Numbered from the stretch's first letter, positions 1 to 9,585 are shown. The stretch: 16,247 nucleotides of DNA from Hepatocystis sp. ex Piliocolobus tephrosceles (GCA_902459845.2 CABPSV020000436.1:1-16247); one strand, 5' to 3'. Numbers and translations are program-made. The notes: generated by a model not told the origin, from the sequence alone.

Positions 1-131
1 TCATATCTTAGGGGAAAAAAAAAAAAAAATGAGCTTTTAATGTAATTATAAATTTTACTTTTTTTTTTTTTATTTGTTTATTTATTTACTTATTTATTTA
101 CTTATTTATTTATTGTACTATTTACCCACAA

Positions 132-172
<41 letters not shown>

Positions 173-506
173 AGTTTTTTTTTTAATATATGTTGTGCAT
201 AATAGCACATACGTTATTATATTTTATGTATATACTGTATGAGACATACAAGTTTTAAGTTTATGACATAACCGTACACTATTTTTATTTTTTATCTATT
301 TATCATACGCTTCTGTTTTTGTTTTTTATTTTTTTGTTTTTATTATTTTTTTTATAGTATTTAATACTACATAAATAATTAGTATTTATTTATGTACTTA
401 AATTATTAGTATATATATATATACGTATAAGCGTCTATAAATTTACAGGTGTTTACTAAATTATAATAATATAATTAACAAACCTGTCTTAAAATCAGTA
501 CACTCC

Positions 507-537
<31 letters not shown>

Positions 538-538
538 A
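1..538. promoter_or_regulatory. Upstream region of gene A
   Basis: No coding potential is seen. The stretch holds a short A run (about 16-29), a T run (58-71), a tetranucleotide-like tract of TTTA/CTTA units (about 72-115, roughly 12-bp period), a (TA)n tract (about 138-168), and finally a 28-bp A run at 512-539 that abuts the start codon of the next gene. A cluster of C residues (505-510) just before the A run stands out in this composition. It probably contains the promoter and 5' UTR of the gene starting at 539; no individual promoter motif can be named. Confidence 0.5.
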
Positions 539-709
539 ATGTCAACTGTTGCTATAGGCGTTGATAACAGTCGTTTAATGAATAATGAAAAAAATAATAG
601 TAAATCATGTGATTCTATAAATTTAGAAATTAATAATATTATAAAGGATATTTTTGAATATAAACATGGAAAAAAAAGAAGCTTACATTTTATAAATGAT
701 GATTCAATA

Positions 710-757
<48 letters not shown>

Positions 758-1579
758 CAAGAAATAAAAAAATTAATAAAAAAAATAAAAATTCAAGATA
801 ATAACAATTACAATAATAATAATACAACTATCTCTACTACTAACAATAACAATAATAATAATAATAATAATAACAATAACAATAATAATAACTATCATAA
901 TAATAATAATAATAATAATTATATAACAAAAGAAGATGAATATGAACATAAAAGTAATATTAACCATAATGTAGAAGATGGAAATGAAATGATAATAAGT
1001 ACACATGATATAACTGATGAAAATATAAATATTAATACTGATATTAATAATAATAGTTGTAGTAATAATAATGAATGTATGTATGGAGAAAAAAATAATG
1101 TTATAAAAAATATAAATTGTATTAACAATGATAATAAAACAACAAATTGTTCAGATATAGTACAAGGAAAAGAAGAAAAAATAAAAAACATATCAAAGAA
1201 TTTAGATTTGTGTGTAGATACTATATTAGAAAATATAAAATCGTGTGGTGAAATTAATCAAGCAAAAAAAATAATGTTATTTTTATTAAATGATTTTATT
1301 AATAATAATTTTGTACGTATAGATTATCATAATGAAAAAAGTAATAATAAAATAAATATAGAAATTTTACAAAAAGAAAAAAAAATATTAATTAGTGCAG
1401 TCAAACAACAGTACCAAACAATTATACAATTACAAGAAGTTATAGAAAATCAAAAAAATGATTTAAAAAAAAAAAAAGACGAATTAAATCAAATAAAAGC
1501 TAAAGTACATCAATATTTTTATGATATAAATAATTCGAATAAGAAAGTCTTTTCAATTTTAACACCTGATGTTTATTAA
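539..1579 (+). CDS. Asn-rich protein with C-terminal coiled coil, function unknown (gene A)
   Basis: A single open frame of 346 residues. Residues 1-57 are ordinary sequence; Asn runs follow at 58-73, 102-118 and 121-127, coded by AAT with some AAC; 130-215 is polar and Asn-rich. Residues 221-259 look like a folded, mostly helical segment. Residues about 275-332 are rich in K, E, Q, N with I/L spacing and should form a coiled coil. The chain ends in ILTPDVY. No signal peptide or membrane segment is evident. The ATG lies directly after 27 A residues, and I see no better start. I do not recognise a named family with confidence. The order helical segment, AV.Q-type coiled coil, C-terminal PDVY recalls from memory the C-terminal half of plant CUE-domain proteins that end in HPDVF; that is only a hypothesis. 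The gene converges with the RBBP6-like gene 2.2 kb downstream. Confidence 0.82.
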
Positions 1580-1658
1580 AAATATGTATGATGTAAGTAT
1601 ATATTATTAGGGATAAAGTCATTTCAGAATGTAATATAGTATGGTCCCATATCCATAC

Positions 1659-1697
<39 letters not shown>

Positions 1698-1810
1698 CTA
1701 TTTTATATGTTTGTATATTTAAAATAATGTGATCATCGTTTTGTTATTCGTTATGTACAATGGTACATTTATAAATAAATGTAAATGTTTTACTTTTTTT
1801 TTTTTTTTAT

Positions 1811-1850
<40 letters not shown>

Positions 1851-2141
1851 TTTTTTACCCCTTTTTGACAACACATACCATGATAGTTTTAGTTTATACA
1901 TCTGTATGTATGTACGTACATATGTGTATATGGAGGTAAAATATTAACATATAATAGTAACACTTGACTTAATTTTTATATACAAACAGATATATGTACG
2001 TATATATATATGACTTACGGATCAAGACTTGTGTGAAGTATACTTCTATATTGTCATATATTATTACCATTACAAATTTTATTATTATTATTATTATTAT
2101 GTAGTAATTATTTATACATGAAGATAAAAAATTTACTCAAG

Positions 2142-2178
<37 letters not shown>

Positions 2179-2940
2179 GTGTGTATTATAAAAACAAATA
2201 ACAGGTATAAACCTTACAAAGTAGAACCGTACAAATAACAATTTTTTTTTTATTTTTTTAATAAAGATATAAAAAAACTTACAATTTAAATTATATTATT
2301 TAATAACTCGATTTATTTTAATTTTATTTTTTTTTTAACTATTATTTTGTACATAACTTGAGATAATAAAGAAATAAAACAGTACATAAAACACGTGCGG
2401 TAATAGTTTAACGTGTCCAAAAAGATATTAACTCACTGCTTCTATTTAAGCATATATATATATATATATATATATATAAGCACTTATGTGGTTTGTATAT
2501 ACTTGCACATATTTTATAGTACCTTTTTATGTACATGCAAAGCACATATTTTATACATAAAACGTAGTAATATATATATTACTACATTTTTTTTTTTTTG
2601 TCAGTATTATCCCGTTTTATTATGCTTAAATTTTTTTTTTTTTTTTTTTTTTTTAAAATACAACTTTAGTAAAAAGTAAAAAAATATTATTAAACATTAC
2701 CATTTGATGTTATGACATCATATTATCAAATATTGCCATTTAATGTTATAACATCATATTTTTTTTTTTTTTTTTTATCATTATATTATGTATGAGTATT
2801 TATTTTACCCAATTTATAATATGCAAGTCGAAAATCATAACAACGTTTTAACGGTAGTATTGCTATTTGTTCGACATTTTTAATTATTATCATCATATAA
2901 TGATGAAACAACAAATTAGTTGAATTTTAATAACTTTTTT
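1580..2940. other. Intergenic region downstream of gene A
   Basis: No gene is supported. It contains four (TA)n microsatellites (about 1663-1694, 1817-1846, 2144-2175, 2452-2477), T runs (about 1794-1809, 2631-2654, 2760-2776), a short ATT trinucleotide tract (about 2078-2099) and a 29-bp direct repeat listed separately. Open frames here are made of microsatellite translation (YIYIYI, poly-F) and are not credible genes. It probably includes the 3' UTR of gene A. Confidence 0.6.
2696..2760. repeat. Two-copy 29-bp direct repeat with internal dyad
   Basis: Copies lie at 2696-2724 and 2732-2760, 36 bp apart start to start. They agree at 26 of 29 positions by eye, and all three differences are A/G transitions. 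Each copy carries a dyad around ATGTTATRACAT; in the second copy ATGTTATAACAT is a perfect 12-bp palindrome. A T run follows at once. Function unknown. Confidence 0.75.
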
Positions 2941-3120
2941 ATGTTTTGTAAACTTGTTATGTTTTATAAACTTGTTATGTTTTATAAACTTGTTATGTTT
3001 TATAAACTTGTTATGTTTTATAAACTTGTTATGTTTTATAAACTTGTTATGTTTTATAAACTTGTTATGTTTTATAAACTTGTTATGTTTTATAAACTTG
3101 TTATGTTTAATAATCTTGTG
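2941..3120. repeat. 18-bp tandem array, 10 units
   Basis: The unit is ATGTTTTATAAACTTGTT. Eight identical units fill 2959-3102, flanked by one diverged unit on each side (2941-2958 with a G for A; 3103-3120 with several changes). As the period is a multiple of three, two + frames stay open through it (MFYKLV and CFINLL repeats). I read these as repeat artefacts, not genes: neither has non-repeat coding sequence of any length, and the array sits between two convergent genes. Confidence 0.95.
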
Positions 3121-3518
3121 TGGATTGATTCAAATGAATGTTATTGTTAAGAAGGTATAATTTTTATTTTATTTTTATCTTAAAAAGTTTTTTTTTTAAA
3201 GCAAATTATATGAAAAAAAAAAAGAAAGAAAGAAAGAAAAAAAAAAAAAAAAAGGCATAAATAAATGAATGAAGTAAGATTACATTAGATTTAAAAAGTG
3301 TGATAGATTTGTGCTTTAAATGAAAATAATACAATTAATATATATACATAAAATATAGGTATAATATAGCTGAAAGTGTACGGGCAAAAAAAAAACAAAA
3401 AAAAACATATTTAAATTAAGCAAATACTTAAAAAAATATGGCCTTAAAATATATTATGGATTTTACTTATTTCTTCCGTTAAGTCCATCTGTTCTTCTTT
3501 GTTCTATTATGCTACGTT
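3121..3518. other. AT-rich spacer between two tandem arrays
   Basis: Nothing gene-like is seen. It has a purine tract of AAAG/AAAGA units with A runs around 3211-3253 and A runs near 3385-3405. It may be part of the 3' UTR of either convergent neighbour. Confidence 0.5.
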
Positions 3519-3519
3519 T

Positions 3520-3772
3520 TGTCTGTTTGTTTGTCCGTTTGTTTGGTCCGTTTGTTTGGTCTGTTTGTTTGTCTGTTTGTTTTGTCTGTTTGTTTGTCTG
3601 TTTGTTTTGTCTGTTGGTTTGTCTGTTGGGTTTTTCTGTTTGTTTGTCTGTTTGTTTTGTCTGTTGGTTTGTCTGTTGGGTTTGTCTGTTTGTTTTGTCT
3701 GTTGGTTTGTCTGTTGGGTTTGTCTGTTTGTTTTGTCTGTTTGTTTATCTGTTTGGTTTATCTGTTTGGTTT
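3520..3772. repeat. T/G-rich tandem array of 12-13 bp units (A-poor on + strand)
   Basis: Variants of GTCTGTTTGTTTT (about 12-13 bp, with GTCTGTTGGTTT and GTCTGTTGGGTTT forms) repeat some twenty times. Within it a higher-order unit of about 38 bp (three variants in fixed order) recurs at about 3659-3735. The + strand is nearly free of A, so no stop codon can arise, and all three + frames are open across it (Cys/Leu/Val/Phe-rich). It ends about 50 bp from the stop codon of the RBBP6-like gene and so probably lies in that gene's 3' UTR, where the RNA would be C/A-rich. Confidence 0.9.
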
Positions 3773-3819
3773 ATTTATTATTCTTTTTTTTAATCATATG
3801 CACTTACTTCACATAAGTG

Positions 3820-6330
3820 CTAACATACCCTTTTAGCTGTTAAAACTATATCCAAATTTATGTTTTTTTTTCTTTTCTTTTTATTATTCTTTTTTATTCT
3901 ATATTGAGCTATATATGAGGTAGCGAAATCATGTTGTCTTTTTATTTCTTCTAAATTTAGGGAATATTTTATAAAAGGGTTAAAATCAGTATCGTCTAGT
4001 AGGTCACTTTTTGTATTATTGTTTGATGTGTTACCATTGTTAACGGTAGTTGAACCTGGCTGTTCGTTAATACTAAAAATACTATTACTATAGTTATTAT
4101 CACGATTATGTATAAAATTATTATTATCATTATTACTTCCCCAAAAATTATAATCTGTTTTATCTTTTGTATTTATTTTATGTTCATTATTTATGGTTTT
4201 ATTTGAAGACATTAAATTTGTATTACCATTTACCATCATATTATTATTTGATGGATTAATTTTGTTATTATAACTGGTAGGATTATTAATTGTGTCATTA
4301 AAATTAGTGGCATTGCTAGTACTAGTGGCAGTATTACTACTGTTGTTACTATTTCCATTATAAATATTGTCATTACTATTATTATCATTTATGTTAGCAC
4401 CGTTAGTATTACCACTATTATTATTATTCCCACTATTATTATTATTACTATTATTATTATTATTATCAATTTGTTCATTATTATTAACAACCGATGGTGA
4501 AAATGTACCATTAAATAATGGCTGTGCAACTGGTTCTTGAATTGAATTATTATTTTTTTGATTTTTTATAATTGTATCTATTACATTTTTTATATTGGTA
4601 TTAATAATTAAATCATTTAAATTAACATACTTGGAACAATTTGGACATTTCATCATTTGTGTTTTTTTATCAACAAAATTTTTATTAGTATTATACATAA
4701 ATGAATCATCACTTTTTTTTTTTTTATTAAATTTGAATAAACATACTTTACAATAAGTTTCACCACAACAATGTAAAGTCATAGGTGAAGAATATAATTT
4801 TTTACATAATAAACATTTATAAATACTTGATATATCAGTACATTCAGTATCTTCATAACTGTTATTATTATTGTACCGACTATAATTACTACTATCACTA
4901 TTATCACTACTATCAGTATTGTTATCATCACTGTAATTATTTATATTATTATTATTATTATTAAAATATTCATAATTTTGGTTTCCATTATTCTGACTAT
5001 TATTTTGACTATTATTATTATTGTAATTATTATTACTACTGTAATTATTATTATCTTTATTTACACCTAAATAAATATTAATTTTATCTTCTACACTTCT
5101 GTATAAATATGCACTACCACTTACATTTTCTATATCCTTTAAAACACCATAACTTCCATCTTTTAATATATATATTTGATCATATTTATTAATATCTTCT
5201 GGTTTTATTTTTGTTAAAAAATTTACAGGTATACCAGTAGGTACTTTTATTTTTTTGTTATTATTAAATGTGCTCATAGTACAATTTTTTATACTATGTC
5301 CTTTTTTACCACACATATGACATATATAATCAGGTGGAACATAAGTTATATTATTTTTCTTTTCCTCACTTGTAATGTTATTATTTTTTTTATAGTATGA
5401 ACTGTTCATTTTATTATTATTAATATTGTTACTATTATTATTGTTACTATTAATATTATTATGATAAGTATTATTATATACACTATTTTGTTGTACATAT
5501 TTCGATTTATAATATTTGTTAGTATTATCATTGTTATATTTTTGTGAAATCATATTTCCATTTATTATTCCATTTTCGGTTCGTGTATTAATGTTACTAT
5601 TATTATATGTGTGGTTATTTTTTTTTGAAATCATAAATGGTACGTTTTTTTTAATTTTACTTTGAAATAACATTGTATTATTTTTATTTTTTTTAAAATA
5701 ACTCATTTTTTTTTTATGATAATCAGATTGGAATACATTATTCTTTTCCATTACTTCTTGTATCTTCATATCTTCTTCGTATGTACTGGCATCATTTGTT
5801 ATATTATTTCGGTTGTATACATTCCATGATTTATTAGGACTGTGTTGTAAATAATTTAAAGATTTTGTAGTTGTTCCTCTTACAATTTTGTTTACATCAT
5901 GCATACTATTAGATTTACCATATAAATTTTTATGTATACTATTAATACTACCGTAACTAGTATTTGTATTATTACTACTATTATACTGATTATTTTCATC
6001 TTCATTCAAACTTGATAGTATATTTTTATTCTCTTCAGCATTTTTACTTTTTTCCAAATAAATTCTATTACTATTTTGTAACAACTCATTTACAACATTA
6101 ATGTTACTTCTTTGTACTTCTATAAGCATTTCATTTTTAATACTTTCATATTCACTTAATACTCTATTGTTATGATATAAAAGTATATCTAAATTGTTTT
6201 GTAAATCTATATTAATTACTTCTAAAATTTTTTTTTTTATTGTATTATAACTACATGGTAAAGATATTCTTAATACATTTGCACTACCTTTACTCCCTCG
6301 ATAAATCCAGTATATAAATGTGTCTATCAT
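3820..6330 (-). CDS. RBBP6: RBBP6/Mpe1-like pre-mRNA 3'-end processing factor (DWNN-CCHC-RING)
   Basis: One exon, 836 residues. Residues about 1-75 fit the DWNN ubiquitin-like fold that opens RBBP6/Mpe1 proteins. A CCHC zinc knuckle is at C337, C340, H345, C350, followed by the family's PTGIP motif (364-368) and the stretch to about residue 395 that in yeast Mpe1 forms the pre-mRNA-sensing region. A RING/U-box-like finger starts at C506-x2-C509, continues through C521, C522, C527, C530 with human RBBP6 spacing, and closes with C562-P-N-C565. Long Asn/Ser-rich linkers (about 80-330, 420-500, 600-760) separate the domains; the end is Lys/Arg-rich. In yeast and humans this protein joins the cleavage and polyadenylation factor and activates the CPSF73 endonuclease, and the RING can give E3 ubiquitin ligase activity; these roles are inferred here. 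An in-frame stop lies 24 nt before the ATG, supporting the start. The human p53/Rb-binding tail is absent, as in other lower eukaryotes. Confidence 0.94.
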   Translation of the reverse strand: MIDTFIYWIYRGSKGSANVLRISLPCSYNTIKKKILEVINIDLQNNLDILLYHNNRVLSEYESIKNEMLIEVQRSNINVVNELLQNSNRIYLEKSKNAEENKNILSSLNEDENNQYNSSNNTNTSYGSINSIHKNLYGKSNSMHDVNKIVRGTTTKSLNYLQHSPNKSWNVYNRNNITNDASTYEEDMKIQEVMEKNNVFQSDYHKKKMSYFKKNKNNTMLFQSKIKKNVPFMISKKNNHTYNNSNINTRTENGIINGNMISQKYNNDNTNKYYKSKYVQQNSVYNNTYHNNINSNNNNSNNINNNKMNSSYYKKNNNITSEEKKNNITYVPPDYICHMCGKKGHSIKNCTMSTFNNNKKIKVPTGIPVNFLTKIKPEDINKYDQIYILKDGSYGVLKDIENVSGSAYLYRSVEDKINIYLGVNKDNNNYSSNNNYNNNNSQNNSQNNGNQNYEYFNNNNNNINNYSDDNNTDSSDNSDSSNYSRYNNNNSYEDTECTDISSIYKCLLCKKLYSSPMTLHCCGETYCKVCLFKFNKKKKSDDSFMYNTNKNFVDKKTQMMKCPNCSKYVNLNDLIINTNIKNVIDTIIKNQKNNNSIQEPVAQPLFNGTFSPSVVNNNEQIDNNNNNSNNNNSGNNNNSGNTNGANINDNNSNDNIYNGNSNNSSNTATSTSNATNFNDTINNPTSYNNKINPSNNNMMVNGNTNLMSSNKTINNEHKINTKDKTDYNFWGSNNDNNNFIHNRDNNYSNSIFSINEQPGSTTVNNGNTSNNNTKSDLLDDTDFNPFIKYSLNLEEIKRQHDFATSYIAQYRIKKNNKKKRKKNINLDIVLTAKRVC

Positions 6331-6454
6331 CTCGTATGTGTCTATTAAATTATGCCTATTACTTTTGCTTTATTTTTGTTCCACTTTGCTATCATCAAAT
6401 AAGCAAAATTAATGATCTCTTTACTATTTTTTCCTGAAAGGTATAAAATATTTA

Positions 6455-6494
<40 letters not shown>

Positions 6495-6640
6495 TTTTTA
6501 TTTCAAGTGAACTCACATATGAAGATATTATAAAAACATAATGAAAAATGACTTATTGTTTGTATAATAAGATACACATTCGTTGCAAATTTTTAATATA
6601 TATATATATATATATACGTATAAAATGTGTATAACTACTA
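6331..6640. promoter_or_regulatory. 5' flank of the RBBP6-like gene
   Basis: AT-rich leader without open frames of note. It has a (TA)n tract (about 6461-6485) followed by a T run, and another (TA)n tract (about 6597-6616). It probably carries the 5' UTR and core promoter of the minus-strand gene; no specific site can be named. Confidence 0.45.
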
Positions 6641-6766
6641 ACACAAATACACGTACAAACACAAGTACACGTACAAACACAAGTACACGTACAAACACAA
6701 GTACACGTACAAACACAAGTACACGTACAAACACAAGTACACGTACAAGCACAAGAACAGATACAT
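6641..6766. repeat. 18-bp tandem array, about 7 units
   Basis: The unit is ACACAAGTACACGTACAA. Units start at 6641 (one mismatch), 6659, 6677, 6695, 6713 and 6731, with a decayed seventh at 6749-6766. Each holds GTAC twice and ACGT once. The array stays open in several frames (for example TNTSTR on +). It lies about 310 bp upstream of the RBBP6-like start codon, so it could be in the promoter or 5' UTR. Confidence 0.93.
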
Positions 6767-6897
6767 ATAAGTACAAATTAGCATATAAATACTTATGTAT
6801 GTATATATAAATATATTTGACAAAGGGGGGAGAATTACGATTATATTTAACCCTTTGAATAATATATATATATATATATTGTAAGTTTCGATCTAAT

Positions 6898-6929
<32 letters not shown>

Positions 6930-7834
6930 CACTACATGCAACTTTCTTTATTACTAATTTGTACACGGCTGGAATTACTGAAACATATAGATATCAATAT
7001 ATATTTATATCTATATGAAAAAAAAATGAGTTATTATGTTTTTATATATAGTAGCTTTGTGTATTTCTTTATTCTTCTACAAAATGTACTATTCTAAAAA
7101 AAAAAAATGTTGCTAAACGTTACACATCTATTTTGTTTATTTCATATTTGTGTTTTTCGAGTGCATTTCCTATAATTTTCTTTTTTCTTCCTTTCTCTTT
7201 TTTTTCCTTGTGTTTTTTTTTTTTATTTCTAGTTTCTTTTTTTTTTTTTTTTTTTACTCGTTTTCATTAAACAAATATATGTATTAAATAAATAAAAGCA
7301 ATAAAGAAATGTATACACTTTAAATATACTTTTATATATAATCCCAATTTTTTTTTTTTTTCTTTTTTATATTTTCACTTAAAGAATATAGATGTGTTTT
7401 TTTAATAGAAATAAAAAAAAAAAAAAAAAAAGAAACTTATATAAGTAATCACAAATCAAAATTAAAAACAACACAAAAAAAAAAAAAAAAAAATAAAAAA
7501 TAGGTAGATAAATAAATATAATAAAAATGTGTGTATGTTAACAAAAAAAATGGAAACAAAAAAAAAAATGAAGAAAAGCAGTAACTACGAGCAACGTATG
7601 CTTATTATAATATACATAAAAGTAAATAATGTATACTTCATAAAAGCCACATTTTTTAATTCTTTTTATAAGTAGAAAATGTTAAAAAAAAAAAATTCTA
7701 TAATTCTAGATTCTATGTAAAAAAAATAATCAAAATTTTACAATTGTTATCTCATTTTTTTTTTAATTTCCACCCTCTCGAAATATTCCAAAATAGTAAT
7801 TATCTCTTTATTATCTACAGTCCCGTGTACACTT

Positions 7835-7869
<35 letters not shown>

Positions 7870-8502
7870 TTTTATAATTATAAAAAATATATAAACTTAC
7901 ATATATTTAATTAAAGAATCACGAATTAACTATATGGTTCTTAAAAGAAAAAAAACAATTCAAGTTTAATAATACTAGTAATATTATTGTATATATTTTA
8001 TGTGACGCGTTTTTATTTTAAAAATAGTTATAGGTAGTACCAACACTTGCTGGTATTTGTTATGGTGATATATAAAAAGGTAGAATCAATACCTGTCAAA
8101 GAAAAAAAAAATAATAAATAAATAATTAATTAAATAAATAAATAAATGAAAGAACATCATGTTAATGAAAATAGTAAATACAGTAGATTGGTGCTCGGTT
8201 ATTAATAGCTGCATTTGAAACGAAAATTGGATATATCTATACAAAAATATATTAATATTTACTACATTTACTGCATTAACTGTTTTTTTTTTTTTTTTTT
8301 TTTTTTTTATCTCATTTTAAAGAAAAAACTAACATTATCATGTTCACTGAAAAAGAGTCACTTCAACTGTATGACTTGTACTATAAAAGATATATAAAAA
8401 TGTGATATTTAATTAAATTTATTCTGGCGCAGTTTAATATAAAATATACTATATCTTTAATTTTGTTATAAGCTTTCTAAGAAAAGCTTTGATGTTTTCA
8501 AA
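6767..8502. other. Gene-less intergenic stretch
   Basis: No gene is supported. It contains a six-G run (6826-6831), a (TA)n tract (about 6861-6880), T runs at 6901-6929 and 7837-7868 (32 T), several A runs of 17-19 (near 7413-7431 and 7474-7492), a pyrimidine-rich patch (about 7170-7255), and a TAAA/AAAT tetranucleotide tract (about 8110-8150). Short palindromes such as GGTAGTACC (8033-8041) occur but are not distinctive. No tRNA-, rRNA- or snRNA-like sequence was recognised. Confidence 0.5.
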
Positions 8503-8730
8503 ATTAAGCATAAAATTAAGTACAGAATTAAGTACAAAATTAAACACGAAATTAAGCACGAAATTAAGCACAAAATTAAACACGAAATTAAACACGAAAT
8601 TAAACACGAAATTAAGCACAAAATTAAACACGAAATTAAACACGAAATTAAACACGAAATAAAACACAAAATTAAGTACGAAATTAAGCACAAAATTAAG
8701 CACAAAATTAAATACGAAATTAAGCACAAG
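8503..8730. repeat. 12-bp tandem array, 19 units
   Basis: The unit is ATTAARCACRAA, with G/A alternation at the two R positions and a few T for C. Nineteen units run in register from 8503 to 8730 with no length change, including one with ATAAAA at 8659. The minus strand stays open through the whole array in two frames (NFVL/NFVF and CLIS types), because the period is a multiple of three. The translations have no plausible non-repeat part, so I treat it as non-coding minisatellite. Confidence 0.94.
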
Positions 8731-9065
8731 ATAAATAAAATTTCTTAAATAAAATAAGAAAAAAAGAAAATACATGAAATGAAAAGCTTAAAAACAATAT
8801 AAGCTCAAATAAAAATTAAATAAAGAAAATTTATTGTAATTAAAAAAAAAAAAAAAAAAAAAAACTAAACAAAAATTATATATAAAATAATACATATATA
8901 CATAATTTATGGAAAAATTTTTTGATAAGCCGCTGAAATATAGTAACTTAAAAAGTAAAAATCGTAAATATCACATGTTATACATATACATGCGCATATG
9001 TTCAATTGTATCAATTTTTTATTTTTAAACTTTCGTTGTAATTAACATTTCGTTGATTTTCTTTT

Positions 9066-9301
9066 GGTAATTAAAAAAAAGTAAAAAAAAAAAAATATAT
9101 ATATAATACGTAATTATATATAAATATTACACTAGTGTTAAAAATATATTAATTTAAGTTGGTAAAAATATAGTTAGTAAAAAAAAAAATAACTATTTTT
9201 TTTTATTTTATTTTAATTTTTCATTTTTTATATTAAAATTTTTTAATATAATTTTTTATGTTATATTTTATTTTTTTATATGTTTTTTTTTTTTATTTTG
9301 C

Positions 9302-9355
<54 letters not shown>
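9066..9355. repeat. Extreme A/T block with 47-T homopolymer
   Basis: Over about 290 bp only a handful of G or C bases occur. The sequence is interleaved A- and T-runs followed by 47 consecutive T (9304-9350). It is far too short to be a Plasmodium centromere, which spans about 2 kb or more. Long poly(dA:dT) tracts resist nucleosome wrapping, so it may be a nucleosome-poor spacer; that is inference. Confidence 0.7.
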
Positions 9356-9358
<3 letters not shown>

Positions 9359-9550
9359 GAAATATTTTTTAAATCCACTTTTAATCGTTTTTCATGTTTT
9401 CTGCACAGCTTGTCACTAAATATTTGAATAGCTAATTTCAAAACAGTTAATATATTATGACATATTCATGTAAGAAGAAAAAACAAAAGAAGTTATGAAC
9501 AAACCATTAAATAGCTATAAAAATTATTATACTAATTATTTCAATTGTTC

Positions 9551-9585
<35 letters not shown>

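Noticed and set aside
2941..3120. Possible CRISPR-like array
   Set aside because: The 18-bp units abut with no spacers, and the genome is a eukaryotic parasite's.
2920..3150. MFYKLV-repeat frame on the + strand
   Set aside because: It is the translation of the 18-bp array; the short flanks show no coding character.
3499..3836. Three overlapping Cys/Leu/Val-rich open frames on the + strand
   Set aside because: All are translations of the A-poor tandem array, which cannot form stop codons; there is no independent coding sequence.
8033..8055. Small palindromes GGTAGTACC and TACCA/TGGTA as a possible RNA hairpin or tRNA piece
   Set aside because: The stems are only 4-5 bp and no tRNA T-loop or other RNA signature follows.
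8159..8218. Short + frame starting MLMKIV
   Set aside because: Nineteen residues, no homology, no consistent splice continuation.
8449..8775. 108-residue minus-strand frame of NFVF/NFVL repeats resembling a repeat protein
   Set aside because: It is almost wholly the 12-bp array, with short non-repeat ends, no recognisable domain, and no support from neighbours.
9066..9355. Possible centromere core
   Set aside because: Plasmodium centromeres are around 2 kb or more of over 95 percent A+T with imperfect tandem repeats; this block is about 290 bp.
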